In this document: piece by piece, positions 48,211-58,975 of the stretch
Layout: each line of letters starts with the position of its first letter
How positions within the stretch are numbered: the first letter of the stretch is position 1
Program-made: the position numbers and the translations under genes
The notes under the pieces: generated by a model
Database searches by the model: none
Seen by the model: the letters and a program-made list of their open reading frames with translations, nothing else
What the model was told of the DNA's origin: nothing
NCBI GenBank assembly: GCA_963682175.1
Contig: OY821775.1
Coordinates: 34,780,053 to 34,844,052 of the forward strand
Reading direction: 5' to 3'
Source: Triglochin maritima
Taxonomy: Eukaryota; Streptophyta; Magnoliopsida; Alismatales; Juncaginaceae
Length of the DNA stretch: 64,000 nucleotides

Positions 48211-48228
48211 TCCCCGACAACGGTGCCA
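48211..48228 (-). other. B1 primer binding site (tRNA-Asp type)
   Basis: The plus strand reads TCCCCGACAACGGTGCCA, seven bases from the LTR edge. Confidence 0.8.
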
Positions 48229-48234
48229 AAAACT

Positions 48235-49462
48235 TGATGAGAATTTAATTTATACCGTAAGTGCAAGGCGTTAATGAAGACGTGGCAAGTACGGGTCGAA
48301 CACAAGGAGGGAGAGATATTGTTATTTTTGTGATTTTCGATTTAGGAAAGAAAGAGAGAGAAATAAGTTTGGTTTGAGATTTTTGGTTTTTAATCATCTA
48401 AAGCAAGAACAACAAAAACTAAAAAGAAAATAAAGCAAATATGGATGAGAGTCCAGCGGGTGGAGGTTTAGATGTCAGGTTTTGTTTATAGAATTTTGAA
48501 ACTTATAATAAATCACATTAGTTATAAAGCATCACATGATAAATGATTCAACATAAACTCAAGTAATCAAAATATACTAACACAAAATTAAAATAATAAC
48601 ATCATTCTTCTTCTCATCACCCTAAATCCATCACCCCCACCCTTTGAGTTAGAAACTCATGGATGGAGGGAAGGAGAAGGGGTCCTAGAGAAACTACAAA
48701 AGAAAACTAAAAACATAAAATAAACCAACAAAATTTATTACTAAAGCATGGAATAAAACAGCCAACTCCTTTACAACATCGTTTTAGGGCTATTTATAGC
48801 CGATACAAGAGACCCAAGTATAAAATAGGAAAGTACACGTGTCATGACACGACTGGACAAATCCGGGGCCACGGATCGAAAAGTGGTCCGGCATTTTCGC
48901 CGCAAGTTGCATGTAATATGTGGCGTTTTCGCCGCAAGTTGCATGTAATATGCGGTGGAAACTCCGCAATATTAACTCTAATTGGATCCGGATTTTCCCT
49001 GTGTGTTTATGGTTTGATTTAAATATCCTTTGCGCGTCTGGATTGATTTCTTTCCTTTCTTTTGAGCTCCGAATTTATTTCTTTATATATTTGGAGATCC
49101 AAATTGATTTTTCTTTAGAACTTCTACAAAATAATATTTCGGTACTTGTAATTTGCAGTCGGGTCCTCGGCTTTTTGCAATTAAGGCCCTGACTACTTTT
49201 ATGCTTAAGTCCTTGACTTTTTTGTAATTAGGTCTTTGAATGCTTTTATGCTTGGATTGAATTCAATTTGAAGCCCGATAATCTTGACTTGGTCTTTATG
49301 ATAGAAATAAGTCTCTTGCACGCGTTTATGCTCGGGATATAGGTAATTTGCATTCAGGTCCCTGTATTATATAAATAAGACTAAACACATACCTTTGTAG
49401 CATTTATTGATATAAGATTAATCTAAATGAAAGACATATCATGCAATGTATGCAATGCATCA
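48235..49462 (-). repeat. B1 5' LTR, with three phased palindromes
   Basis: 1228 bp. Palindrome units start at 48887, 48919 and 48951, each 32 bp apart, one more than in the partner LTR. The extra unit is an exact 32-bp tandem addition. Confidence 0.9.
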
Positions 49463-49467
49463 CAAGG

Positions 49468-50286
49468 TCAGTCGAACCGTGAGCTAGATGGTTGACCGAA
49501 TATTCATAAGGAAAAGTCACTGGAAAATTTTGGTTGAACCACGTCTCACTCCGGTCGACCGTTCGTTTACCAAAATTGCTCTTGGTAAATTTTGATCGAC
49601 CATGTCCCTATACCGGTCAACCATTATATAACCAAGATATCTCCTGGAGATTTTCGGTCGATCACGTATTACGCCCGATCGACTGATTTTATTATCAACA
49701 CAGGTCCTGATAATTGCGGTCGAGCCATGCACATCTCATCTCTATCCGGTCGACCGTTCCGAAAGACCCGGTCGGCCATCCCAAAACGGTCTACCGTATT
49801 GTTCCGATTTTGCCTTTGTCAAATTTTGGATTTATATATAACAAAAAAATTTCCTTGGGGGTTTTTAGCAAATTCATATATCATGTAATATATTATCTTA
49901 TGTAATGTCTAACTATTACCCCCCATTATACATACATCTCATATGAATTTATTTATGATTCTAATTATGTCAATTTTCATGACATATTGATTTTATCGAT
50001 TCACCACATGTAGCCCATTTCACATGAAACTCGATACATCGTACGAACATAAAATCAAGCTTGTTGTTTCCTAGTTTTGTGGTGTGACCTATAGGAGGAT
50101 CTAAGCTATATTGGTAATGATATTAAATACTTAATATCACAAACTATAAGCGGTATCTAGCTACACATTATAGTTACCCATTTAGCATAGATATCTTGTT
50201 CACTCGAACTAAACACAATCCATTTAGTTATGTAAGAACATCACTTATGTCTATCCCTTGCCTCATGATATTAAGAGTATTATACA
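49468..50286 (-). repeat. Copia-1b LTR, distal part, with a regular GGTCGACC array
   Basis: GGTCGACC-like words start at 49470, 49490, 49532, 49553, 49594, 49615, 49656, 49677, 49719, 49748, 49770 and 49788. Spacing alternates about 21 and 41-42 bp, a 62-bp period. 49880-50286 matches 1-430 in reverse. The LTR start TGTATAATAC (minus strand) is placed at 50286. Confidence 0.85.
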
Positions 50287-50357
50287 AAGTAGAAATGTGT
50301 CACCTTTGTATTATATACTAATTTCTTGATCTCTTATGGTAATTATAAATATTTAAC

Positions 50358-51450
50358 TGATTGATCATTTATATTACCGCAAGTGCATGGCGTCGATGAA
50401 GACACAACAAGTTTGGGTCATGTCCACATGGAGGTGTGTCGACTATGGTTTGTTCAAAGGCAAGTGGGAAAAGAGGAGAGATGAAATTGATTACACTAAA
50501 TTAGACAAAACTATGCTACGCTACACTAGTACGAAACAACAAAGAAGATGAAAGCACAAGACTAAGTAAAACTAAACTAAGTGACTAATACAAGCAAGCT
50601 GGAATCAAGAGTGGAAACCCCTAAGGATGGAGTGTGTGTACACATGAAATAAGTGGTGATGAATGCATTCAATAAACCACAAGTGTAGGTAGTGTTGCTA
50701 TGCATAAGAAGTACCTCATGGCAAGACCTATTATCCAAATCACTAACCTATGTAATTAATATGGGCATGAACAAGTTTGTTATTAAGAACCTAAACAAGC
50801 ATAGAATGTACCTAAATATTATGATAGAAACCATCAACTTAAGTATTCTCTTTAATTCAAACAAGCATACTCACATTTCTCACATACAACAACATATAGC
50901 ATTCATTCCAGAGTACATGACATGTATAAACATCAACTCCACCCCCAAAGGGGGATGGACCTACACGCTACTCATTAATAAAAGAGGACAAAATGAAATT
51001 GAACTAAGCATGCAAGAATTAAAAAGAAGACAACATTAAAAGAAACTAACAAAAATTATTTTGTTTACACGACTCACATTACAAGTAGCATTCTTCTCCA
51101 CTTGAGTTTTTCTCCAAGGCTTACTCTAAGTAGAGAGAATGCCACCAAGCAATGGGTGAATAAAAGTAGGAAGAGTTCTATTTATAGTCATAGAAAAAGG
51201 TAACCCGGGACAATCCCCCGTATGGACAGCCAATTGGCGGTCTGGGTTGGGTTGATCGGGTTGTGCTGTGGTGGAGACTTTTGTGGATTGATTTCTTCAT
51301 GTTTGGTGCACCCGAAGTGGTTGTTGGAGCTTAGACCCGTATCTAATTGCCAAAATACTCATCATGATGGTGTGAAGCTTCTTGATTTGCCCATTGGTCC
51401 TTTTGGTTTTACATCCGGGTCCTTCTCTCTTGCATCTCAGTCCATAAAAT
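50358..51450 (-). mobile_element. Family-A LTR, reversed, 5' end missing
   Basis: It runs from TGATTGATCATT to about TCCATAAAAT on the plus strand. About 110 bp between the TATA region and the palindrome are deleted, with the breakpoint just before GACAGCCAATTGGCGGTC (51232-51249). Its truncated end faces the start of the next LTR. Confidence 0.85.
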
Positions 51451-51453
51451 TGG

Positions 51454-52875
51454 TGATTAACATCACATCATGCATACATTCGTGTCTTATATCCTCTATT
51501 TTAACCTAAGTAATGCAATGTAACTAGTTTTATGTTTATGTTTCAGGAATAAACAAGTTGGAGAAGAAGAGACACAAAAAGGACAAAAACGTGAGAAAGA
51601 AAGACTATCGGTGAGACTTATGGAGCGATGTGCAAGAGGGAAGGACGTGGATGCAAGTCAAGAGGACCAATTAGCAAATCGAGAAACTTCATACTATCCT
51701 GAGCAGTATTTTCGCAATTCAATTTAGGCTGATACTCCAATAACTAATCATAGTGCACTCCAAATCAGGAATTGAAGCACTTAACAAGATATCCAAAATT
51801 GGACCACATCCAAGAAAAAGTTACCGCCAATTGGCAGCCGAAGACCACTAATTGGTGGTTCATTTTGCTCAGAATCCAACATAATTTCTCTCGGATGTTG
51901 GTCATGTATTTTTTGTTTAGATTTCGAAGTTTAATTAGTCCCACGTATGCGGATTGTGCTCGGTTACCTCTTCTCATGCCATAAATAGAACTCTTCTTCC
52001 TCCATTGTATGAACTCCTCTCTTGGTGGCCACTCTCTCTACTTGGAGTAAAGCCTTGGAACAAAACTCTAGTGAAGTGATGCTACTTGTAATGTGAGTGA
52101 CTAATAAAAGAAGTTTTGTTAGTTTTAATATTGTATTTTTTTCAATTCTTGCATGCTTAGTTTAATTTCATTTTGTCTCCTTTTATTAATGATTAGTGAG
52201 TAGTTCTATCCCTCTTTGGGGTTGGAGGTGATGTATACTATGTGATAGTGATGTGTTCTTTTAATTGTGTCATTTCATATGCTTAATCTAGATCTATATT
52301 TGTTGCATACTTGAACTTGTATTAGATGGAATAATGTCCACACTAGGTACTTATCTCATGCTATCTTTAGAGTTTATCTTGTTTCTTGTAATGGTTTGAT
52401 GAGAAAAGCTTGTTGTGTATGGATCCATGTTTGGTGCACATTCACATGAATGATTTAGGTTGTATGTCGGATTGATTGATGCTCTAATGGCCACACTAGG
52501 TACTTATTGGATGCTTGATAATCTAAAATCAACCTCAACTTAATGAGAGATATTCATGTTCATGGTTTGCCACGTAGTGTTGTGTATCCTGCACTTATAT
52601 TCTACACTAGCTTCTACTTGTATGCCACACAAACTACATTTGTGCCTAATTGAAATGAAGACCCACTCACACACACATACCTACACACCTCCACTCCATG
52701 GGGGTTTAGTTTAATTGTTAATTCATTCATAGTTTAGTGTAATCAAACTTCTTCTCCCCTTATTTTCCACTAGACTTCTGAAGAACCAGAGTTGACACAC
52801 CTCCCTATGGACTCGACCCGTACTTGCCAATCGTCACCAACGTCGTCAGTTGCGGTATTTAAAATGATTCAATCA
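51454..52875 (+). mobile_element. Family-A LTR, plus orientation
   Basis: 1422 bp from TGATTAACATCACATC to GATTCAATCA. Palindromes at 51822 and 51843, 21 bp apart. Sequence after 52875 continues as family-A internal DNA (ACGTGCTAAGTGCAA, as at 17308), so this is probably a solo LTR in an older A element. Confidence 0.88.
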
Positions 52876-53231
52876 ACGTGCTAAGTGCAATCTCGATTCC
52901 TATGAAAATGATTTAGGATTTCCATTTTTATATTTTCTCTTTGTTTGTTTTGCTTGGGACTAGCGAAATGTAAGTGTGGTGTTGTTTAATTAGTAGCGTA
53001 TTATACATTGAATTCATGCTATATATCTTTTGTTTTACCCCCAATTTTGTGCTACTCGAGTGTTTGTTTGATGTGATTCAGGTTTTAGGCAATAAAGAAT
53101 AGAAAAGAAGAGAAAATCACCTAATTGAAAGAAGAAATGACCTTAGCGAAGCATCTTGGACCTATTTGTCATGCTCAAAGACCCATCTGCAATTCAGGAA
53201 AGACCTAGATCAAACCCAGAGGGACCAGTAT
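52876..53231 (+). mobile_element. Family-A internal end and variant 3' LTR start
   Basis: 52876-52985 matches the last 130 bp of A1 internal sequence. From about 52986 the variant LTR begins (GTAGCGTATTATAC, CTACTCGAGTGTTTG, as at 22967). It is cut by Copia-3. Confidence 0.65.
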
Positions 53232-53607
53232 TGGATTAATCTTGGATTAATAAGATATTTCCCAAAGCACTGACACATGGCGCGTCCCTATTGGACTACA
53301 CATTTAGGGTTTAGGGTGGAGCCATCTATATAAGGAGGGGAGCCTCCCATTGGAGAGATGGATCTCATGTGCAAAACCCTAGCCTCTACCCTAACCTAGC
53401 CGCCACCTCCCTCTCCCTCAAATCCGTCCCTTCCACCAAGTAGGACTCTTGGGTTGTGGATTTGTTCTCCTTCTCCAAGAGAGTACAAGGCTAGCCGGTG
53501 CTCAAGAAGACTCCGGTAGGTAATCGTCGAATCTTCTTCCGCTCCCACAGGTTCTCTCCACCAAAGGTAAAATCTGAACATGTAGTCTAAATCATAGTTT
53601 GCTAACA
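53232..53607 (+). repeat. Copia-3 5' LTR
   Basis: About 376 bp ending GCTAACA before the primer site. TATA-like CTATATAAGG lies near 53328. The start is uncertain because the tandem words TTGGATTAATC/TTGGATTAATA at 53231-53252 both offer a TG; the 3' LTR is not visible for comparison. Confidence 0.6.
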
Positions 53608-53621
53608 TTGGTACCAGAGCC
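53608..53621 (+). other. Copia-3 primer binding site
   Basis: TTGGTACCAGAGCC, tRNA-Met type with one change (C for T). Confidence 0.75.
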
Positions 53622-55667
53622 ATCTTGGTCACCTCCGAGTTTTTGGTTTTTGAGCACCTCTCTTTATTTCATTTGAGTTGAGATAATTTCGGTGGTTCTT
53701 AGTAAGAAAAAAAAACGTATACATATGTTGTTGCTATTTTTCTTTCTCTCCATTCACGCGCATGTTTTTTTTTCGAATTCTATGTAGATCTTGCACCTAC
53801 AGTTTGATGGTTGATTTCCTCACCTTGCGCATGTATCATTTTTTCGATTTGTTTTGGTTGATGAACCTGGGTTTGGTGGTCGGTTTTTTTGCTCCTCACC
53901 CGAGTATATGGTTTTTCGATTACTTGACTATGCGGCTAGGGTTTGATGGCATATTTTCCTCACCCTAGCGCATGGCCTTTTTTATTCATCTTATACATGC
54001 GATTAGTATTACATGATTCATCATCCTTTTGTGCATAATATTTGTTTCATCTTTAAGCATGCATCTAGAGTTGAATATGGATGCTTCATTCTTGCGCATT
54101 ATGTAGTTTTCTTGATATGCATGTGCCTAGGGTTACATGTTCATCTATTATTATTGCGCATAATGTGTATTCCACCCTTCAAGCATGCGGCTAGATTTTA
54201 TTTTTCTCTGATTTTATGCACATGTATGTTAAAGAGAAAGTTGATGATTTTTGTTACAAGAGTTGGATATTGCATATATCTCATGATGTGATCATATATT
54301 TCGGATTATGTATCATATTTGTCTTTCAAAACTCTTGTTTATGCATCTAAGGATAGAAGGTTGTTGCCTTATTCATGTGTGTGCATTTTTTGATCATATA
54401 TGCATGCATCTAGATGATTGCCGAATTAGATGATGATTGCCAAATTATGTACATGTTTGTTGCTAACATTCGGGTACTTGTTTCTTTTGGAATGATTGCA
54501 TGGATTTCATTTGAAATATTTCCTTTTCATCAAATGTGCATATATGTGTTGCCCTCCACCAAAGAATTTCAAATTTTTCTTTCCAATACAAGTAGCATAA
54601 TTATTGTTGATTGCGTGCTTATATTGATTAAGGAAAGATTGGCAAATACTGAAATTTTTGAGAGGATATTATGGGCTGGAGTTATATTGCCTTAAAAGTA
54701 TTTTTTGAATGCTTTCCTTTGATGCACAAATATGTGTTGCTCTCCACCAAAGAATTTCGAATTTTTTCTTTCCTAATCAAAGTAGGATGATTTTTTATGC
54801 TATCATGATTATATTGATTAGGGAAAGAAGAAAGAAATTCTGTTTTGAGAATGATTATTGTGGAGATTGGTTGTTATTACCTCACACATTTTTTCCAATA
54901 TTTGTGCACCAAAGACATGCATTGTTTCGTTATGCATTACTTCCTTCTTGTGTGAAAGAGGTGCACACTTTATGGTATTTTTATTTCATACGTCGGATTG
55001 TGCTAACGTATGGAAAGATTGGGCTTGTATGGAATGAATGGTTGCTGATTTTATTTACTGCCTTATTGAGAGTTGAGCGTAATTTCATTCATTTCCATTT
55101 GCAATAGATATCGCAATGGGCTGTAATATTTATGGACTGTAATAATTATGGACTGTGGACTGCTTATTGCCCTAAGGAGACGAGGGGCTCCTTTTTTTCA
55201 ACGATATTATTACTATAAGGCTCATGCAGGTTCCCGTCTAAGAGGCTAAACCCTTATGGGGGATCCTTAGCTTGATATGGAAGTAATATAGCAATCGAAT
55301 TCTGTGTGATCTAGATTGATTTTTTTTAAAGGAAACACTTTTTTGGAACCTACATGCCTAGTGGGAGTTGCAAGGTAGAAGTGTTTTGTGTAAACCACCT
55401 TGCAACCGGCGGCAATACTTTCTTTATTTGCTGATTTGCCATGATTTAAACGTTTTTAGGGGTCATTAAATCATGATGGAGCTCAATATCTTGATTAGTA
55501 AAATGGCTTTATTAACTATTGCATGAGGATTTGATCGAATGCTTTATGTCTTCCTTTGGTCTGAATGCTATGGCTATTAAGTCAGTTTATTTTTATGACT
55601 ATTGTAGCTCGCTGTATTTTATGCTAGAACTCATGTATCGCTATGTGTTTTTTGTCCTAGAATTTTT
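53622..55667 (+). other. Copia-3 leader with internal duplications
   Basis: About 2 kb without conserved coding. At 53790-54210 a degenerate unit recurs (GCATGCGGCTAGGGTTT ... TTGCGCAT, five or so times). At about 54530-54700 and 54714-54870 a longer unit is repeated, sharing ATATGTGTTGCYCTCCACC and CAAAGAATTTC. Open frames here are by-products of AT-rich repeats. Confidence 0.6.
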
Positions 55668-56680
55668 ATGGCTGCTTCCAAAAGCATTGTCGCTTATCTG
55701 ACTCGAGGAGATAAACTCAATGAAAGAAAATACGATCTGTGGCATCGTAAAATTGAGTATCTCTTAGAGGATCAGGACATGTTACAAAATATAACCCAAA
55801 CTATGTCTCCCCCCGAGGAGGGGAACACTGCGCAGCATCGCAGAAATATGGATGTCTATAATGCATGGAAAAAGAAAGACCATATTGCTCCCATTACAAT
55901 TCTGAGTTCGATGCAAGATGATCTTTTACTGCGGTTCAAAAAATTGCGAACTACAAAGGCCTTGTTGGAAGCTGTGATGTTTTAGTACGGAGTGACCTCC
56001 GTCACAAGGGCCCGCCAGCTTGGGCTCATGTTTGATGGGTATAAAATGTGCCAAGGTCACACAATGAGGCAGCATATTACTGCAATGTCAAACATGATAA
56101 GCGGGCTGAGCACTGCCGGTCGTGCTAAGACCGATGAAGAGAAAGTGTCTGCTCTCATCAGATCATTGCCTTCGAAGAGTTGGGAGCATATGAAGGTCCA
56201 TCTGACTCATGCTGATGACATCAGGACATTTGACCAGGCTGCAAAACACCTCGAGCTGGAGGAGGACCGCATGCTTGTGGAAGCCCCTCTAACTGAAGTG
56301 TTTGCTGCTGAAGCTGGCGCTCCTCGAAGGAGTGCAGGTTTTAAGCCCAAAAGAGATAGAGCTCAGGGTTTTAAAGGCAAGAAGGGTGCAAAAAAAACAA
56401 AATAGAAAACAAAGCTGGAAAGAAACGAGCTCGAGGATCCAGAGGTGGGAAAGATAAGTCTATTGTGACTTGTTTTAACTGCCGAAAGACTGGACATTTT
56501 GCTTGTGAGTGCACTGAGCAAAAGGTAATTACTGTGTGTAATCCCTCGAATTGTAATGTGACTAGTTCTGTGATGCTCACTTATCATTCTCCTGTGTGGA
56601 TTGTGGATTCAGGTGCCACGGACCACGTGACAAAGGATCCTTCTGCGTTCGTGGAATATCGTCGTGGCGAACAACACTAG
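55668..56680 (+). pseudogene. Copia-3 gag and protease start
   Basis: Gag begins MAASKSIVAYLTRGDKLNE and runs to VMF-stop-YGVTS, where TAG (55983-55985) replaces a likely CAG. It continues to 56405, then shifts frame at an A-rich run (about 56389-56401). The zinc knuckle CFNCRKTGHFACEC is intact near 56470-56511. The protease motif WIVDSGATDHVT follows near 56600, and another frameshift lies near 56665. Few changes would separate this from an open gag. Confidence 0.85.
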
Positions 56681-57735
56681 CATTGAGGTTCTTGGAGTTG
56701 GCACATGCAAATTAGCTTTGCAAAGTGGCCGGATCCTATTACTTCATGACGTGTTGTATGCACCAGCTATACAGCGAAATATTATTTCTGTTGTTGTTTT
56801 GATGAGACATGGTTTTAAAGTTGTTTTTGAGAACAATAATATCGGTTTATACCTTGCTACCATTTATTATGGACGTGCCTTTCTTTCAGACGGTTTTATT
56901 GTGTTGGGCGCAATTTATGATTTCAATCATAACACTAGTGCCTTTATGAGTCAAAGTTCCATGAATAATGATTCAGTTATGTGGCATGCTAGACTAGGTC
57001 ACATTGGTGTTGACCGGATGAACAAGTTGGCAAAGGAGGGGGTATTAGGAGAATGCTCCAAATTTGAATTGCCGACCTGTGAATCCTGTCTAGCTAGAAA
57101 GGCAACTAGAAAACCGTTCGGAAAAGATATTAGGGCTACTTCTCCTTTAGAACTAATTCACTCGGATATTTGTGGACCTTTGACTGTGCGTACTAGACAT
57201 GGACAAAGTTACTTCATCACATTCATTGATGACTTCACTCTATATGGTCATATTTATCTTATTTCTCACAAGTCAGAAGCTCTAGAATGTTGTAAGAGAT
57301 TCATGAGCTTGGTAGAGAATCAATTGGATACTAAGATAAAACCTCTTAGAACGGATAGAGGTGGGGAGTATCTCTCCACAATGTTCAAAGGTTTATGTGA
57401 TGAAAAGGGGATATCTAGACAACTCACTATGCCTTATACTCGTCAGCAAAATGGTGTTGCCGAGAGAAGGAATAGAACGTTGCTAGACATGATTAGATCC
57501 ATGATGGCGCATGCGAGCTTGCCAATTTCGTTTGGGGAGATGCCCTAATGACTGCTGCCTATATCCTTAATAGAGTTCCAACAAAATCGGTTTCCTCAAC
57601 TCCATATGAGTTATGGACAGGACGGAAGCCTGATTTTAGTCTGCTGCATCCTTGGGGATGCGCGACATACATTCATTCTACTAGTCACCGATATGGAAAA
57701 CTAGGACCTAGAGGGAAAAGTGTATCTTTGTAAAA
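56664..57735 (+). pseudogene. Copia-3 protease end and integrase
   Basis: In the 294-aa frame (56664-57548) a GAG-pre-integrase zinc segment lies at residues 106-142 (WHARLGHIGVDRM ... CESC). The integrase core has the full triad: D168 (HSDICGP), D231 (RTDRGGEY) and E267 (GVAERRN), spaced D-x62-D-x35-E as in Copia. A stop at 57546-57548 and a frame change separate the post-integrase part, 57548-57733 ([23 protein letters not shown]). Confidence 0.88.
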
Positions 57736-58975
57736 TACAATGATCTCTCTAAAGGTTATGTTTTTATCGGGTTAGACGAAAATGAAAGAAGGACGGAACT
57801 GGAGTCTAGGGATGCCACATTCTTGGAAAATGATTTTCCAACTCCTGCCGGAGCTATCAAAGAGTCAGTGGACTTCTTTGAACAACAAGATGAGGACATT
57901 GTCACTCCACGGGATGAGGAAGTTGAACATGAGGTTCCACCAGTCAATCCTAGTGGGAGCAGCAATGCTGAGGATCCGATAGCTCTCACGGAGGATGAGC
58001 CATCAGATACCCATCTGCGTCGAAGTAAACGCGGGCTCATTCCTCGTAGGCGGTTTCACTTAGAGGAAGAGGCCCTCATGATAGCTCAAGAAGAAATTGA
58101 TTATGAATCATCTGGGATGACAGTAATCGATGAGCAAGAACCGGAGACCTTGAAAGAGGCTTTGGAAGGTCCAAATGCGAAAGAGTGGTTAGAAGCTATA
58201 AAGGAAGAGTTAGAGTCGATGAAAGTTAATCGAGTCTGGGACTTGGTCGACTTACCGCCGAACCGAAAGGCCATTGGGGCCAAGTGGATCCTCTAGATTA
58301 AGAGGAAGGCGGATGGATCTATTGATAGATTCAAGGCTAGACTGGTAGCTAAAGGCTACACCCAAGGAGAAGGCATGGATTTTGAGGAAACCTTTTCACC
58401 CGTGGTTAGGTTTGCGTCCATCCGCCTTCTACTAGCTATTGTAGCTCAGATGGACTTAGAGCTTTACCAAATGGATGTAAGGACTGCTTTGTTCAATGGA
58501 GAACTTGAGGAGGATATCTATATGGATCAACCTCAAGGATTTGAAGTCAAAGGACAAGAGCGCAAAGTGTGGAAGCTCAATATTTCCTTATATGGCTTAA
58601 AACAAGCGTCTAGACAGTGGAACATTCGCTTCCATCAAGCTATCTTAGAATGCATTCTCTATGCTTGAGGAAGATCACTGTGTGTACGTTAAGAGATCCA
58701 ATGGTAAATTTGTCATTCTGACCTTGTATGTTGATGACATACTCATGGCTGGCAATAGCAAAGAGTTGCTGAAATCCACTAAAGAGTGGTTGTCCTCCAC
58801 GTTTGATATGAAGGACATGGGTGAAGCTAGCTACGTCCTTCGTGTCAAGATTGTTAGAGATAGGTCCAAGAGACTTCTGCAATTGTCTTAAGAGACTTAT
58901 ATTAACAACCTCTTGAAGAAATACCATATGGACAAATGCAAACCAATCGACACTCTTGTTGAGAAGGGTTTGCAC
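57736..58975 (+). pseudogene. Copia-3 reverse transcriptase
   Basis: An acidic linker at 57823-58130 leads to VWDLVDLPPNRKAIGAKWIL, then a TAG stop (58294-58296) where a Lys codon is usual. RT continues with [39 protein letters not shown] and [12 protein letters not shown] frameshift near 58665 moves to the frame with the catalytic box LYVDDILMAGN (about 58724-58756), which is intact. A further stop lies near 58889. Confidence 0.88.

Larger units (their letters stand above)
44840..49462 (-). mobile_element. Element B1: complete family-B LTR retrotransposon, 4.6 kb, gag-less
   Basis: LTRs at 44840-46047 and 48235-49462 and a perfect target duplication CAAGG (44835-44839 and 49463-49467). The tRNA-Asp primer site is at 48211-48228 (minus strand TGGCACCGTTGTCGGGGA) and a GGTGTGGGGG tract lies next to 46048. 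The LTRs look about 95 percent alike by eye, so it is younger than A1. Compared with B2 it lacks roughly 1.9 kb of internal sequence, including the whole gag-like ORF. What remains is leader, a small conserved ORF and the 3' region. It must have moved using proteins supplied by another element. Confidence 0.92.
39821..50286 (-). mobile_element. Copia-1b: minus-strand copy of Copia-1, interrupted by B1
   Basis: Reading leftward: LTR (50286-49468, then 44839-44178 after B1), primer site, leader, gag, protease, integrase, start of RT. It is cut at 39820 by a family-A LTR, so the rest of RT, RNase H and the 3' LTR are missing. It is the inverted sister of Copia-1a at the left edge of the window, about 35 kb away. 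Confidence 0.88.

Noticed and set aside
53396..53632. Minus-strand ORF of 78 aa
   Set aside because: It runs antisense through the Copia-3 LTR and primer site.
54013..55107. A row of hydrophobic-looking ORFs of about 90-130 aa
   Set aside because: They lie in the Copia-3 leader within tandem-duplicated, T-rich sequence. The duplicates do not keep the frame, so they are not membrane proteins.
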